64,000 bases of DNA. Origin: Bufo bufo. Taxonomy: Eukaryota; Chordata; Amphibia; Anura; Bufonidae. The stretch spans positions 328,884,294 to 328,948,293 of the forward strand of contig NC_053390.1 in NCBI RefSeq assembly GCF_905171765.1, in the 5' to 3' direction. The notes under the pieces are model-generated. The model searched no databases. It worked only from the letters and a program-made list of their open reading frames with translations, and was not told the origin of the DNA. Both the position numbers and the translations under genes were made by a program. The number at the start of each line of letters is the position of its first letter. The stretch's first letter is position 1. This document shows positions 22,599 through 33,985 of the stretch, one piece after another.

Positions 22599-22941
22599 TT
22601 ACTAAAAAGAACATGTTGGTCACAAAGATACTTTGTGTTCACTAGTTTTGAGGGCATATGAGTGCACCTAGTGGTTATTACTGATCAGTGGTCCAAGATC
22701 TGCTCCTCATGCTCATGGCTGATATGGTAGACTAGGTGCTGCATGAGGTAAATCTCAAAGCAGAACTTCAGAAGACACAAAGGGTCACTACTGATTTGAA
22801 GATTATCTCAAAAGCCCCAATTTACCATTTTACACTGCAGATAGGAAATTCTAGTTATTGCCTGTGAACCAAATACCGTACGTGGATCTCACTTTTCAGT
22901 GGCTGATATATTTTTATATGTATCTTTATTTTCAATTTCAG

Positions 22942-23167
22942 TCCAACTACCTATGTTTTGGAAGATGATGAGCCTCGTTTCCTGGAAGAAGTGGATTACA
23001 GCGCAGAGAGCAATGACGAAGCAGACCCTGATCTCCCAGACACTGCTGTAGATCTTGAAACCTCAGCAGTAGAAGACGAAGGATTCTCAGATTCTGAAAT
23101 CTCACAAACTTGCTTGAAGAGTGCACAAAGGCATCAGGAATGCCTTGTTTTGGCAATGAAGCATTAA
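22942..23167 (+). CDS. Candidate 3'-terminal coding exon of an unidentified host gene
   Basis: A pyrimidine-rich tract (TTTATTTTCAATTTCAG, ending 22941) is a strong splice acceptor. The frame opening one base later runs 74 codons to TAA at 23165-23167. It starts [19 protein letters not shown] and is strongly acidic, with 20 Asp/Glu in the first 53 residues. It also has Ser/Asp patches (GFSDSE) that look like casein-kinase-type sites, and ends in a basic-to-neutral tail (CLVLAMKH). No repeat family overlaps it, and no donor site precedes the stop, so it would be the last coding exon. No upstream exon was found in this window; the rest of the gene would lie left of position 1 or be too short to see. 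I do not recognise the protein. Chance open reading is the alternative. Confidence 0.6.
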
Positions 23168-23744
23168 GAGATGGTTAGACAAGAGTTACTTGAACCAATG
23201 AAAACAATGTAGTATTGCTGACTTTTTTTGGTCCTGCTATGGGCATATAAAGTGGAGTTGTTTGTTCTCCTGCCTATGTTGCATGTTTTTCCCCTGCAGG
23301 AACCACTTCAGATGAATTCTCCAACCTTCATCCTATACAAACGGCTAACACTCATGAAAAGCCACACTCAGTATTGTTCCTTGCACAGTGTTTATAGTAC
23401 ATCTTGCTACAGACACATTAACTTTTAGGTGTAATATTTGCTGATTATTCCACTCCCTTGGAAACTTTCTTAAAGGCTTACTGGTCATAGCTATGTGTTC
23501 ACAGTTCACTACAATCTTTACCTTTGTGTTCCAGATCATACTCTGGTCAGAGACAAGGCTTTGGGGTTTTATGTGAGTTTTTTGGGGAGTTGTGTTTTTT
23601 TTAAGAGCATGATTTGAAAATTGTATATTCTGGCACACATCAATCATGTATATTACAATGACAAAATAGAGTGCATGGCGCTGACCTAGAAATCATTTAA
23701 CAAGTGAAAGTGCTGAGTCCTATCCCTCCAAAGTCAGTAAATTA
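23168..23744 (+). other. Possible 3' UTR of the 22942 exon, no repeat recognised
   Basis: The sequence is unique-looking and AT-rich. I see no canonical AATAAA in the first 500 bases, so any 3' UTR would be long or use a variant signal. Confidence 0.3.
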
Positions 23745-24285
23745 AATTTACAATTGATACTTCAAATTAACCAGAAACAACTTCTTCCTTCCATTCATGA
23801 GAAAAGTCACACCAACCGATTCTAGTATTAAAGGGAACCTCTTATACATGAAAATGCTATGCAATCTGCAGGCAGCATGTTATAGAGCAGAAGCAGCTGA
23901 ACAGATTGATTTACAGAATCTTTTCCCAGAAAACTATATAACTTGTAATTTATTAATTTAGATTCCTGCTCATTCTGGGCTCTGAAGTCCCGGAGACGGT
24001 CCTATCAGTGATTGACAGCTATCTCTATATACACAGTCATAAAGGGCAGGCTTTCAATCACTGATAGGACCGCCGCCTGGACCTCAAAGCCCAGAATACG
24101 CAGCAATATAAATTACAAGTTATACTGAATATTTTCCCATAAAACTATATATCAATCTGCCCAACTGCATTTTCATGGTGACAGGTTCCCCTTAATACTG
24201 GATTGGTTGGTTTGACTTGTTAACTTCGTTCATGAATTGAAGGAATAGGTTAGATCTGGTTGCTTTGTATCTGGATCCCCAATGA
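23745..24285. repeat. Outer inverted repeat around a T2 MITE
   Basis: Left flank AGTCACACCAACCGATTCTA (before 23828) pairs with right flank ACTGGATTGGTTGGTTTGACT (after 24195). TTCATGA and CTTCC blocks continue the pairing outward. The pairing is imperfect and lies outside the TTAA duplications of the inner element. The inner element therefore seems to sit in the loop of an older foldback. Confidence 0.5.
23832..24191. mobile_element. T2/Kolobok-type foldback MITE
   Basis: TTAA at 23828-23831 and 24192-24195 flanks AGGGAACCTCTTATACATG and CATGGTGACAGGTTCCCC. Inner blocks GAAAATGCTATGCA and ATTTTCCCAT...TATAT recur inverted, and CTATCAGTGATTGACAG pairs with TTTCAATCACTGATAG around a short centre. 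Confidence 0.8.
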
Positions 24286-24674
24286 AGCACAACAGTAGTA
24301 CATTTAAAGAGTATCCTAAATTAGATATGGATTGTTGATATGTGATATCCAAGCATAACCGTGTTGGCTTCTCTATACAGTAACTACATACCGGTACACA
24401 AGTGTCTTGTTTCGTTAAGAAAGAAACACAATTCACTCCAGATCCAAACTTTCCATGATTTAATTCTGTATCAATATTTAGCAGCACACAAAAATTGCAA
24501 TGACCACAAACCCAACTAGGTGTATTAATTGTGTCCTGGTGAAATATGAATTGGGTTAGAATCCCCGTTGCATCTGTCTTGCAGGTTTTGTGTGCTATCT
24601 CGTGAAAACATGTCCCAAATTACTCACCTAGGTATCATCTTTTCACCCCATCTCTCCCATTATTGATATATATC
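24286..24674. other. No recognised feature
   Basis: No supported exon or repeat ends. Confidence 0.4.
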
Positions 24675-24682
24675 CCATAGAG

Positions 24683-24815
24683 CAGGGATAGCCAACCTGC
24701 GGCTCTCCAGCTGTTGTAAAACTACAACTCCCACCATGCCCTGCTGTAGGCTGTCTGGGCATGCTGGGAGTTGTGGTTTTGCAACAGCTGGAGAGCTGCA
24801 GGTTGGCCATCCCTG
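24683..24815. mobile_element. hAT MITE (CAGGGATAGCCAACC type), copy 2
   Basis: Ends CAGGGATAGCCAACCTGC and GCAGGTTGGCCATCCCTG are inverted. Flanks CCATAGAG and CTATACAG match at 6 of 8. The interior is the same palindrome as at 18907. Confidence 0.88.
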
Positions 24816-24823
24816 CTATACAG

Positions 24824-25719
24824 TTCCTGCCAGACAGGTGTAGAGTTGCTGATCTCACCGCAATTCTATGTTAATCTCTTCTACTTTTTCAATCATACCA
24901 CAGTCCATTTGCTAGAAATATATATGTACATCGGGCCCTACAAATTGGATGTATATACGCTGAACCTAATGATTTTGGCAGGATTGGCTGATTAGCTGAC
25001 ATGTATGGGATGGCAGATGTCAGGGAGTTAAGGATCAGGCTGTTGGATTTCAGCACACCCAATCTTTTTGTTCTTGGGAAGGCACCACCAGAGAAGTCTA
25101 GCAGCAGCTTTCCCCTTCTTCCCATTTAGAACATATGCATGCTTGGCGAAGCCAAGAATGCATGTGTATGGGGAAGAGGGATTGGGAAAGATCGCTATGA
25201 ACCAAACAAATGTTCAGGCGACAGATATCTCAAGTGAATGGTCAGCCTTAATCCTGGACTAGATTTAAAAGCAGACTCTGGTATGGCTGTTTTTTCATTT
25301 AATACCTTCAGAACCAGAGGCGTACATGTACAGCGGAAGTCTGGGATTGTAAAAATGGTACCCACTTGCAGGTGGGGGGGGCACCATAGCCGCCGGGTTT
25401 CTTCTGTTTTAAACAGCAGTTTAAAGTCCCAGGGGGTTATGTCGGCAATAAGCAGCGATAATGCCCACAAAGGGCTAGGTGAACAGAAAAATAAAATAGT
25501 TATGGCTCCAAGAAGGCATGGAAAATGGGCCGGTCCTGAAAGGGTTAAAGATTATACTGCACATACTGGTAAAAGATGCTGTATTGTGAGGATACAGAAA
25601 AATTTTGGAAGTGGATCACATGTATTTTGGATAGAACATTTTGTACATTTACAGACTGAAAAAAACATCTTCTTAGAAATTAATGAGGGAAATAGAAAAA
25701 TACAATAATATTATTGAAT
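24824..25719. other. No gene recognised
   Basis: A frame of 156 codons (25238-25708) has no domain, splice context or start support. A G-run at 25372-25380 interrupts it. Confidence 0.4.
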
Positions 25720-25722
25720 ATA

Positions 25723-26050
25723 GGGGGAGATTTATCGTTTCCGGTTGTTTTCTGTGTCAATTATAAGTCTGCCTTTGCTTTGTGTGCCTGCGCCAAACTT
25801 ATTAAATGGTGCACCTTCAAAATATATCTGGCGTGAGTGCAATGGGGTTTACACCTTTATGTGTAAAGGTACACCAGGGGGTTGCACATAGTCGCACATA
25901 GTAACTGAGCCATAATTAAGGTCTAGTCTCTGTTTTAGCCCTCATAAACCAAATGGCGCAAAAACTGACCAAATGTCTCACAAAATAGCACAATCGCCAT
26001 AACTTTTTTAAGCCACAAAACTGACTTATCTGATTTGATAAATATCCCCC
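25723..26050. mobile_element. TIR MITE (GGGGGAGATTTATC type)
   Basis: Left GGGGGAGATTTATC pairs with right GATAAATATCCCCC. ATA flanks both ends (25720-25722 and 26051-26053). An isolated right end of the same type is at 32356-32370. Confidence 0.7.
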
Positions 26051-26073
26051 ATAACGTTTGAGAGATTCTTTAA

Positions 26074-26376
26074 AGGGGTTATCCTATCTTAGACAATGGG
26101 TCCTACCGCTGGGACCCGCACCTACAAGGAGAATGTAGAGGAGAAAGTGGAGGAGGGCGCACTGCGCATGCGCAGCCGCCCTTCATTCATTTCTATGGAG
26201 CCGCCGAAAATAGCCGAGCGGGGAGAGGCGGGGAGCTGCGCCTGGTGGTGGACGGACCCCGGGAAACCTGGGGTCCTCTAGCCACAACTCTCCCCGGCTC
26301 CGTTCTCCTTGTAGGTGCGGGTCCCACCTCTGGGTTCTAGCGATATGCCCCCATTGTCTAAGATGGGATAACCGCT
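26074..26376. mobile_element. T2/Kolobok-type foldback MITE
   Basis: TTAA at 26070-26073 precedes AGGGGTTATCCTATCTTAGA. The right end TCTAAGATGGGATAACCGCT is followed by TCAA. Internal GACCCGCACCTACAAGGAGAA pairs with its complement near 26305-26325. Confidence 0.78.
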
Positions 26377-26429
26377 TCAAGCAGGGATTACTAAAATGAC
26401 TTTCAAGTAAATCTGTTATTTTCTGTTAA

Positions 26430-26876
26430 GGCCTCATGCACACGACAGTATTTTTTCACGGTCCGCAAAACGGGGTTCCGTTGTTCCGTGATCCGTTTCT
26501 GTTTTTTTTTCCCCGTGTGTCTTTCTTGATTTTTGGAGGATCACCAGACATGAAAAGTGAAAAAAAAAATCGAAGTCAAGTTTTCCTTGAAAATGATAGG
26601 AAAAAAACGGACACGGATCACGGACGCGGATGACATTCTTGTGTGCCTCCGTGTTTTTTCACGGACCCATTGACTTGAATGGGTCCGCGAACCGTTGTCC
26701 GTGAAAAAAAATAGGACAGGTCATATTTTTTTCACTGACTAGAAACGCGGATCACGGACGCGGATGACAAACGGTGCATTTTCCGAGTTTTCAACGGACC
26801 CATTGAAAGTCAATGGGTCCGCAGAAAATCACGGAAAACGGACACTGAACACAGCAACGGCCGTGTGCATGAGGCC
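26430..26876. mobile_element. PIF/Harbinger-like MITE (GGCCTCATGCACACGAC type)
   Basis: TAA at 26427-26429 and 26877-26879 flanks GGCCTCATGCACACGAC and GTGTGCATGAGGCC. The interior repeats CGGATCACGGACGCGGATGA and its partners, and GACCCATTGA / TCAATGGGTC inversions. Confidence 0.85.
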
Positions 26877-26879
26877 TAA

Positions 26880-28343
26880 CACAGGATTTAAAGTAACTAC
26901 TCCCGGAGCTTGGTAGGGGGCGCACCTACTTTGTGGCCATTCATTGCTGTTTTATTGCAGAGAAAACAACCTTTGATCCGGTGGTCCCATGTGTACCACT
27001 ATGTAAGGAAGGATTCTGGGTTTAGTTTGTAATGATAGATGCTGTCTATTGCCTGACATTTTTCAATGTGACTGCAGTTATTTCCAATATTCCAATGCAC
27101 TCATCAGAGTCAAAAAATGGGCAAATTAGTTTTTGGAGTCCTAACACTTTAGAGCTACTTTAGCTAGGTTTGTGACTGTGACATAGAAGGGGACACTTTG
27201 GTCACTGGTAAGTTTCTTTCCTTATTAAACTAGCAACTTTGTAGTGTAAAATGAACACTTTTTGAAACGTTCAGCTGCCAAAGTATTTTTTTAGCAAGGG
27301 AAGAAGGTACCACTACATTCCATGCATGTACAGACAGCCAAAGTGGCTCTTCAGCGTGAGGGCCCTATCAAGCAGCACCCTATACCACAGCTTCCTGGAT
27401 TCCCATGAATGTGATATGATGAGAACAAACATTCTGGTGATTGTAGTTAGGCTTGTTTTCTCTGACACTGGATGTGTTCCTCTAAGATATATAACATTCA
27501 TAAAAGCACGCAGGGATTTACAAAGTATAATGTTACAGAACTTCAGGTACAAATTTAAGTTAACATCATAGGCCAATTAGGACATATAAAATTTTTGGGA
27601 AATTGCTACTCTTTTTTTATTTTTATTTATTTGCAATATACATGTCCAATAGCAACAATGTGAACAACATGTATTTACTTGTGTATTATAGTTTTAGATG
27701 GGTGTGCTTTATTCTATTGTACAGTATATATTCTTATATTTATTCACAACGGTGACTTGAAAGACTCTTTGCATTATGAATAATGAGGTTGAAATTTTCC
27801 AAAGTGCCAGCTTCTACATTCAGAATTCGTATATTCTAGTGAATGTAAATTGGATAGTTGGTCTGGTAAGGACAGCAGTGACCAATCATTTCTTCAAAAT
27901 GCAAACATTGATCAGAACGTTTGTGTGAAAGTTTTGAGCTTACAGGACACAAATTATTCAGCTTTTTGACTCTAGAAGGAAGGACGGGAATCTTCTTGCA
28001 TCTAGCCACTCAATTTGACTCCTTTTTATTTCATTCTCAAGATAAAAAGCTAGTAATGTGTCTTATAGTTTGACCAATTCAATGTGTTACGTGTGTTTAT
28101 TATCTTAGCCTCTTTGTGTGCTGTTGGATTACGTTACGCCTTGGACACTGCTGTCCTGAAGTGCACCTTATTCTGTATACTTTAAAAACTTGTATTAACC
28201 ATCAGCTTTACCTTTATTGTATCATTTTATGTGAAAATAGAAACTGGAATCAAAATCACATTGATTGTGTTTTTTCATGCCCGGTGTGCCATATTTATGC
28301 TTCTTTCGAGCAAATACAATTAATCTTTGCATTGCATTTACAG
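26880..28343. other. Repeat-poor stretch, no gene recognised
   Basis: About 1.5 kb without recognisable repeat ends. It lies between the two exon candidates and is consistent with intron or 3' UTR. Confidence 0.4.
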
Positions 28344-28385
28344 CGATTCCTTGATGGGAAACCAAAACCAAAGTGCCCTGTCTGA
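28344..28385 (+). CDS. Weak candidate terminal exon (RFLDGKPKPKCPV)
   Basis: A pyrimidine-containing acceptor (TTTGCATTGCATTTACAG, ending 28343) is followed by 13 codons and TGA. The frame is also open upstream, so the acceptor is not needed to explain it. The peptide is too short to identify. Confidence 0.2.
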   Translation, partial: RFLDGKPKPKCPV

Positions 28386-28612
28386 AGATACATGATATTT
28401 TAGGAAAGTTTGAGCCTGCTGCTCCATCGGCAGAATACAGGCCGACAAAGATTGTTCTCCATCATCACCACCGACTCATAATGGGAGCAGTCTACTATAT
28501 TAGGGGATGGCTATAGGGACAATTAATACATAGGAACCTACCCATTCAGTTCCAGATGACTAATTATCCAGGGAGTTGGCTCTTATTAACACATTGCATA
28601 CAGTGTGAACAG

Positions 28613-29052
28613 TTAAAGGGAGTCTGTCACTAACGTCAGACCACATTGTGGGTCACACAAACGGAGAACACATGGTACCTTTTTTCGCTACTTCTGTGGC
28701 TGCAGTGTTCCAAAAACAAAGTTTAAACCATATACAAATGGGGTTTGCAAATGCCCAAGGGCGGTGTTGCTGCTCCAAGCGCCCAGACGCCCCAGCGTTA
28801 GTCGGTGAAAACTCCTCCCCTCTCTCACAGTTAGACTGCCCAGTATCCATGTAATGTACCTGTGAACGCCTATGCGGCCCATGCATGCGCCACACGATAC
28901 CCACTGTGGGTAGCGCCATTGTTCAAGCATGTGCTGGACTGCTTGTGCAATAGAGAGGCCAGTAAGCAATGCATGCGCATTAAGTTGAACGATGTTGCTG
29001 CCCACAGTGTGGCGCATCCGCAGGAAAGATATCACAAATACTTCCTAAATTG
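28613..29052. mobile_element. T2-like element remnant, left end only
   Basis: TTAAAGGGAGTCTGTCAC opens at 28613. The interior has paired GGCCCATGCATGCGCC / GGCGCATCC-like blocks and CCACTGTGGGTAGC / GCCCACAGTGTGG inversions. The right TTAA end is missing. Confidence 0.4.
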
Positions 29053-29355
29053 AGCGATAGAAATCTGTGGTATGTTCTCGTTCTTGATATGCATTGTGGG
29101 GAGGACATGGTTTTTACTTGCTTGGTCTCCATTAGAGATGAAGCAGTGAAAGGTTTTCATTTCAGAAAAATAAAATAGACTAATTTCTGTTGCTTATGTT
29201 TTCAGCTTTCCTTCTCTGTGAAGGATAATATTTGATCTTAATCTTGGCACTAAATAGTCATGCACGGAGCCTAAGCTGTTATTGGGTCCAGGGCTAAAAG
29301 TGCTGAAACTCTCTCTAGTTTACATTCAATTGCCTATGTCGATTTAGAAACTACT

Positions 29356-29528
29356 GGCGTCATTTATCAAACTGGTGTAAAGTAGAACTGGCTTAGGTGC
29401 CCATAGCAACCAATCAGATTCCACCTTTCATTTTTCACAGCTCCTTTGGAAAATGAAAGGTGTAATCTGATTGGTTGTTATGGACAACTAAGCCAGTTCT
29501 ACTTTACACCAGTTTGATAAATGACCCC
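29356..29528. mobile_element. Foldback MITE (TCATTTATCAAACTGGTG type)
   Basis: The left arm TCATTTATCAAACTGGTGTA, CTTAGGTGCCCATAGCAACC and AATCAGATTCCACCTTTCAT pairs with the right arm through 29528 (TACACCAGTTTGATAAATGA). Arms are about 85 bp with almost no loop. Confidence 0.85.
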
Positions 29529-29574
29529 ATATATTGTTACCAGTGCAATGCTCTTGCCTGTTTCACTTCCTTAA

Positions 29575-29852
29575 AAGGGTTCTCAAGCCTTTTAACATTG
29601 TATCGCTTTTCCCCTCTCCACTGGACCACTTGGTTCTAGCTCCTTTGGTCCACAGCACAGACAGGGTTCACGTGTGCCACAGCAGCTAATGACTGGCTTC
29701 AGTGTTGGTTTTCCCCCAAACGTCACCTGACCCAGTGACTGGTGGACCAAAAGAGCTGGAACTGAGTGACGGGGTGCAGGTAAGTATGCTTCACTCTACA
29801 GGTCCGGCAGGGACGGGGGTTCCAAAAAGTGTCAAAAACCTGAAAGAGCCCC
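29575..29852. mobile_element. T2-type MITE
   Basis: TTAA at 29571-29574 and 29853-29856 bounds AAGGGTTCTCAAGCC and CCTGAAAGAGCCCC. Inner GGACCACTTGGTTCTAGCTC pairs with GAGCTGGAACTGAGTG, and GCTAATGACTGG / CAGTGACTGG add structure. Confidence 0.65.
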
Positions 29853-29856
29853 TTAA

Positions 29857-30320
29857 ATCACCTAGAGCATTTTGATGTAAAATGTAAGACAACCTGAAAA
29901 AACACAGAATCTTATTGTAAAGATAAGTAGGTAAGTAATAAGAAAAACCTTACCCTAAAAACAACAAAACATTCTAGTTTATCCCATAATTGTGCTAGTT
30001 ATTATTTACATGCTGAAGTGCTATTTTCCTGAACAGCCATGTTTTATTCTTGCTGGTTTCAAGTGGTGTTGCTTTCAAATTAACCTGTGCTTAGTAAAAT
30101 CTTGAATGGATAATAGAGGCTGCAGAAAACACCACACATGGTAACATAAGGAACCAGTGTCTATATGGCATTGTATTGAAAACTTAATAAAATCTCATCC
30201 TCCTAGTAAGATGACAACCACATTACAGTAAAATATATGGGGGGGGGGGGGGTCACACGGTCATTGCAAGTGCAACTTTGTTTATAAAAAAAAATTATAT
30301 AAAAAGAAATCTCAGCCTAG
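29857..30320. other. No gene; 13-base G run at about 30240
   Basis: No repeat ends. A homopolymer G run (30240-30252) and A-rich stretches are present. Confidence 0.45.
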
Positions 30321-30324
30321 GAGT

Positions 30325-31400
30325 GAAGTGCACTCTTTTGACCAACTCCACCTTTTTGACAGATAGAAAGCTCCCTGGTTAGTCTCTCACACTTGTTTTC
30401 CTGTCAATGGAGAATTAGTATCCAGTGCAGAATTGCACAACTGATGGTGGAGAGCTGGAACTTGGAACCTACTTACCTTGTGCTTCTGCAATGTCTTCCT
30501 GTACTAGTCACCACTACAAAGATAGAAAGTCAGACAGTCGCTATTTCCCTGCCATTCTGTCACTTATAGTTCCTTCTGGTCTTGACTTTGCTCTGCCTAC
30601 TTTAGGATCTCTGCTTACTTTAGGACAGCTTAGACATTCGCGCATTCTGTTATCTGGGACTGACCTCCAGCTTTACTTGGCTAAACTATTCAACCGTTTT
30701 CTTCACCAGTCAGCACTACCCTGCAGATGCCACTGTATTGCCTTTATCTATGAATCCAGATTCTGTTTGGGATCCAATGACAGTCAGTTTCAATCACGGA
30801 GACCTGGTGTGATGATTTGGGGAGCCATCGCATATGACAATCGGTCACCCCTAGTAGTGATACAAGGGACACTAACAGTTCAGCGATATGTGCGGGCATC
30901 CTGCAGCCACGTGTGTTGCCTCTCATGCCGGGGCTTCCAAGTGGCATTTTTTAGCAAGATTATGCTTGGCCACACACCAAGGGTTTCCCAGGAATGTCTC
31001 CGCCAGGTTGCAACATTTCCTTGGCCTGCTCAGTTGCCAGATTTATCGCCAATCAAGGAGTTATGGGACCAGCTGGGACACAAGCTTCAGCAACCTACAA
31101 GTATGCAAGATCTACAAGCCCAGCTGCAACCTCTTTGGGCAAATGTGCTGCAGGATACTATACAGAACCTGTGTGCCTCCATGCCCAACCGTATCTCATC
31201 TTGTATCCAGGCTAGAGGTGGCTCAGCAGGGTCCTGGAGCCTCCTTTCAATAGTATAGTTTTCAACCAATAAACATATCCTTTCTCTTTAATATTGTAAT
31301 CATTTACATACCTGTATATTATCTTTACATTCACACGTATAAAGTTTCATTCGATTCCAACAACTTCTTTTTGGTGTGTTATTTTTTTGTCAATGAGTGC
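30325..31400 (+). mobile_element. Decayed Tc1-like transposon
   Basis: A Tc1-type transposase relic occupies the interior. The right side near 31380-31392 (TTTTTTTGTCAATGAGTGCA) looks like a terminal repeat, and GTGCACTCTTTTGACCA near 30327 may be the degraded left partner. TA duplications are not certain. Confidence 0.55.
30425..31258 (+). pseudogene. Tc1-like transposase relic
   Basis: This is a long open frame of 277 codons, but it is only partly transposase. The recognisable part begins near residue 108 (FIYESRFCLGSND, where the family has a DESRF block with the first catalytic Asp). It continues through GVMIWGAIAYDNRSPLVV, HTPRVSQECLRQV (where DNARPH is expected, Asp lost) and LPDLSPIKELWDQLG, where the catalytic Glu of SPIE is replaced by Lys. 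The first ~100 residues match no domain and are probably read out of frame. At least two of three catalytic residues are lost, so it is dead. It sits in its own decayed terminal repeats. Confidence 0.65.
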
Positions 31401-31469
31401 ATTTTATGGTTCTGTTCCTTACCATTTTCAGGGTATATCTTTTCTGCAATTGAACAAGAACATTCTTGT

Positions 31470-31842
31470 TTACAGTCACAATCAGCAAACCCCTCGCCTA
31501 TGCGGTCCTGCACCTAGAATTGAATGTGCAATGCTCCCTATGAGAAATATTAAAAGAAGAAAAACTGCTACAAGAGGACATAGTTTTAAATTAGAGGGGC
31601 AAAGGTTTAAAAGTAATATCAGGAAGTATTACTTTACTGAGAGAGTAGTGGATGCATGGAATAGCCTTCCTGCACAAGTGGTAGCTGCAAATACAGTGAA
31701 GGAGTTTAAGCACGCATGGGATAGGCATAAGGCCATCCTTCATATAAGATAGGGCCAGGGGCTATCCATAGTACTCAGTATATTGGGCAGACTAGATGGG
31801 CCAAATGGTTCTTATCTGCCGACACATTCTATGTTTCTATAT
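31470..31842 (+). pseudogene. CR1/L2-like LINE 3' end with RT C-terminus
   Basis: Residues from about 31530 read KRRKTATRGHSFKLEGQRF and FTERVVDAWNSLPAQVV, the C-terminal tail common to CR1/L2-type LINE ORF2 proteins, ending TAG at 31750-31752. The 3' untranslated region (31753-31842) has GGGCAGACTAGATGGGCC and TTCTATGTTTCTAT, a usual 3' terminus of such elements. Everything upstream is missing, which is usual for 5'-truncated LINE copies. The frame extended to 31387 is not LINE-like. Confidence 0.75.
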
Positions 31843-32029
31843 GAAGTGCCTCCACCAAATGCTACACACAACACTCAAAGTAATTTTTTCATTTTTTGGT
31901 TTTGACTTAATATGCACCTTATTTTGTCCTAGTTTTTGATAGGTTTGTAACTTTGCGTCATAACCTACGCACCCTTTCCCTTTGACCCAACCCCTTTTTA
32001 AAAGGAAGATGACATTGATCCAGGAATTT
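31843..32029. other. No recognised feature
   Basis: Short AT-rich interval between two LINE tails. Confidence 0.4.
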
Positions 32030-32108
32030 GTTCTGTGGATCAATATAGCAGAATTACAGGTTGGACTTGATGGACTTTTGTCTTATTCCAACCTTAACAA
32101 CTATGTAA
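32030..32108 (+). mobile_element. LINE 3' tail fragment
   Basis: GGTTGGACTTGATGGACTTT followed by TCCAACCTTAACAACTATGTAAC is a typical terminal segment of an L2/CR1-type LINE. It is similar in layout to the tail at 19080-19430. Confidence 0.6.
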
Positions 32109-32299
32109 CCACCTCCAAGGCACTCCAAAATGTTGTATAGAAATCAGTATAACATCTGTGGTGCATTTTGTCACAGAAACCCTACAGACTGCCATAACAA
32201 AAAAAGAAATCTGAATGTCGAGTGCCTTTAACTGCCAACACCTTTTACTTTTCATTCACAATTTACAACACATTTAACATGCTCATAAACTATTCATAA

Positions 32300-32370
32300 A
32301 TATGGCACAAAATAAAAATGGTGGAGGCAAAATATTCATGTGCATAATACATTATTAATAAATCTCCCCC
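32300..32370. mobile_element. Right end of a GGGGGAGATTTATT-type MITE
   Basis: AATAAATCTCCCCC at 32357-32370 is the mirror of the left end seen at 25723. The left end was not found. Confidence 0.45.
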
Positions 32371-32457
32371 ATTATACGGTATCAGTTTAGGTCACAGAGC
32401 ATTGCCTAGATTGAATATAATGAAATCCACTTCTTAGCTGAGAGTAGCACTAGGTAA

Positions 32458-32749
32458 GGCTGGGTTCATATATGTGCTTTGAAGTCCGGCAGTCTATTCC
32501 AGTGGAGGAACAGACTACCAGAGTTGACTGTATCTGGCATACATGCTGGCTTTTTGGCTGGACAAAAACACTACAGACAGCATTTTTTTTGTTGTCCATC
32601 TTAAAGCCAGGTATATATGTCGGGAAGCACCAGAAACCCCGCCAGATCCCATTACAGTGAATGGGGATCTAGCAGTGCTGGACATGTTGAACTCCGGCAG
32701 TCTGTTACTCCAGACTGTCGGAGTTCAATTCGCATATGTGAACCCAGCC
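32458..32749. mobile_element. PIF/Harbinger-like foldback MITE (GGCTGGGTTCA type)
   Basis: TAA at 32455-32457 and 32750-32752 flanks GGCTGGGTTCATATATG and CATATGTGAACCCAGCC. TCCGGCAGTCTATTCCAGT and its inverted partner near 32700-32720 form a stem. Confidence 0.82.
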
Positions 32750-32752
32750 TAA

Positions 32753-32975
32753 GGCCCCAAGCATTGGGTCAATTATCGAGAACAACCGATCATTCCCAAA
32801 AATTGGCTTTATCTTTACATGGGCCAATCACCCAACAAACAAGTAAATGCTTGTTTGCCAGGTGATAGCATGTTTCATGAGCACTTCATTTGTTGGCAGC
32901 ACATCGCCCTCTAGAAACAATATGTAAAGTAGATGGGGGACAAACAATTGTAATAATGATTGTTCCTCCCCTGTA
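32753..32975 (+). repeat. Dispersed repeat family X, copy
   Basis: Contains ACATGGGCCAATCACC, AACAAACAAG..CTTGTTTG and GGCAGCACATCG in family order. It abuts the hAT element at 32976. Confidence 0.5.
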
Positions 32976-33289
32976 GTGATGGACGAACATCGGCCGGGAC
33001 AGTTCGCGAAAGCATGTTCGCGATCAAATGATGTTCGCAAACCGCACTTTTGCGGCGGGCCCCATTAACTTGAATGGCAGGCGAACCTGAAAAACCTTCA
33101 GGTCATATTTGCAGCCACCAAATACTTACTAGAAGTGCACAAATAATCCCACAACATGGACAGTGACATACCAGAGGGGGATCAGTGGCAAAAATTCCCA
33201 CAAAAAATCAGTATTTTAATCAGGGGCCATTTTTATGCGTCTTAATGGGAAACTCTCAAAAATGTGCCCTGCTGGAGCCTGGAAAATTT

Positions 33290-33985
33290 TTATTTTAGGC
33301 CACGGGAGTACAGGCCCCAAAAATTATGCATTCACCTGACAGAAAAGAACTTGTGATGTGGCTGGAGGTACATTAGGCGGTCACTGGCTAAAAATGTTAC
33401 TGTAGGACAGTACAGGCCCCAAAAATTAGTCATTCACCTGACAGAAAATAACTTGTGATTATGTGGTTGGAGGTACATTAGGTGGTCACTGGCTAAAAAT
33501 TTTACTGTAGGCCAGTACAGACCAGAAAAATTAGGCATTCACCTGACAGAAAAGAACTTGTGATTATGTGGCTGGAGGTACATTAGGCGGTCACTGGATA
33601 CAAATTTTACTGTAGGCCAGTACAGACCCCAAAAATTAGGCATACACCTAAAAAGAAAAGAACTTGTGATGATGTGGCTGGAGTTACATTTGGCGGTCAC
33701 TGGATACAAATTTTACTCTAGGTCACTGGAGTACAGGCCCCAAAAATTTGTCATTTACATGACAGAAAAGAACTTGTGATTATGTGGCGGGAGGTACATT
33801 AGGCGGTCACTGGATACAAGTTTTACTGTAGGCCAGTACAGCCCCCAAAAATTAGGCATTCACCTGACAGAAAAGAACTTGTGATGATGTGGCTGTAGGT
33901 ACATTAGGCGGTCACTGCATACAAATTTTACTGTAGGCCAGTACAGGTCCCAAAAATTAGGCATTCACCTGACAGAAAAGGCCTT
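33290..33985 (+). repeat. Tandem array, ~105-bp unit, ~6.5 copies
   Basis: Each unit contains AGGCATTCACCTGACAGAAA, AGAACTTGTGATTATGTGGC and ACATTAGGCGGTCACTGGAT. Periods of 102-111 bp are visible from GAACTTGTGAT at about 33350, 33450, 33556, 33664, 33771 and 33875. More diverged sequence extends left to about 33110. Confidence 0.85.

Noticed and set aside
25238..25708. 156-codon frame as a gene
   Set aside because: No domain, no supported splice sites, and it crosses a G run.
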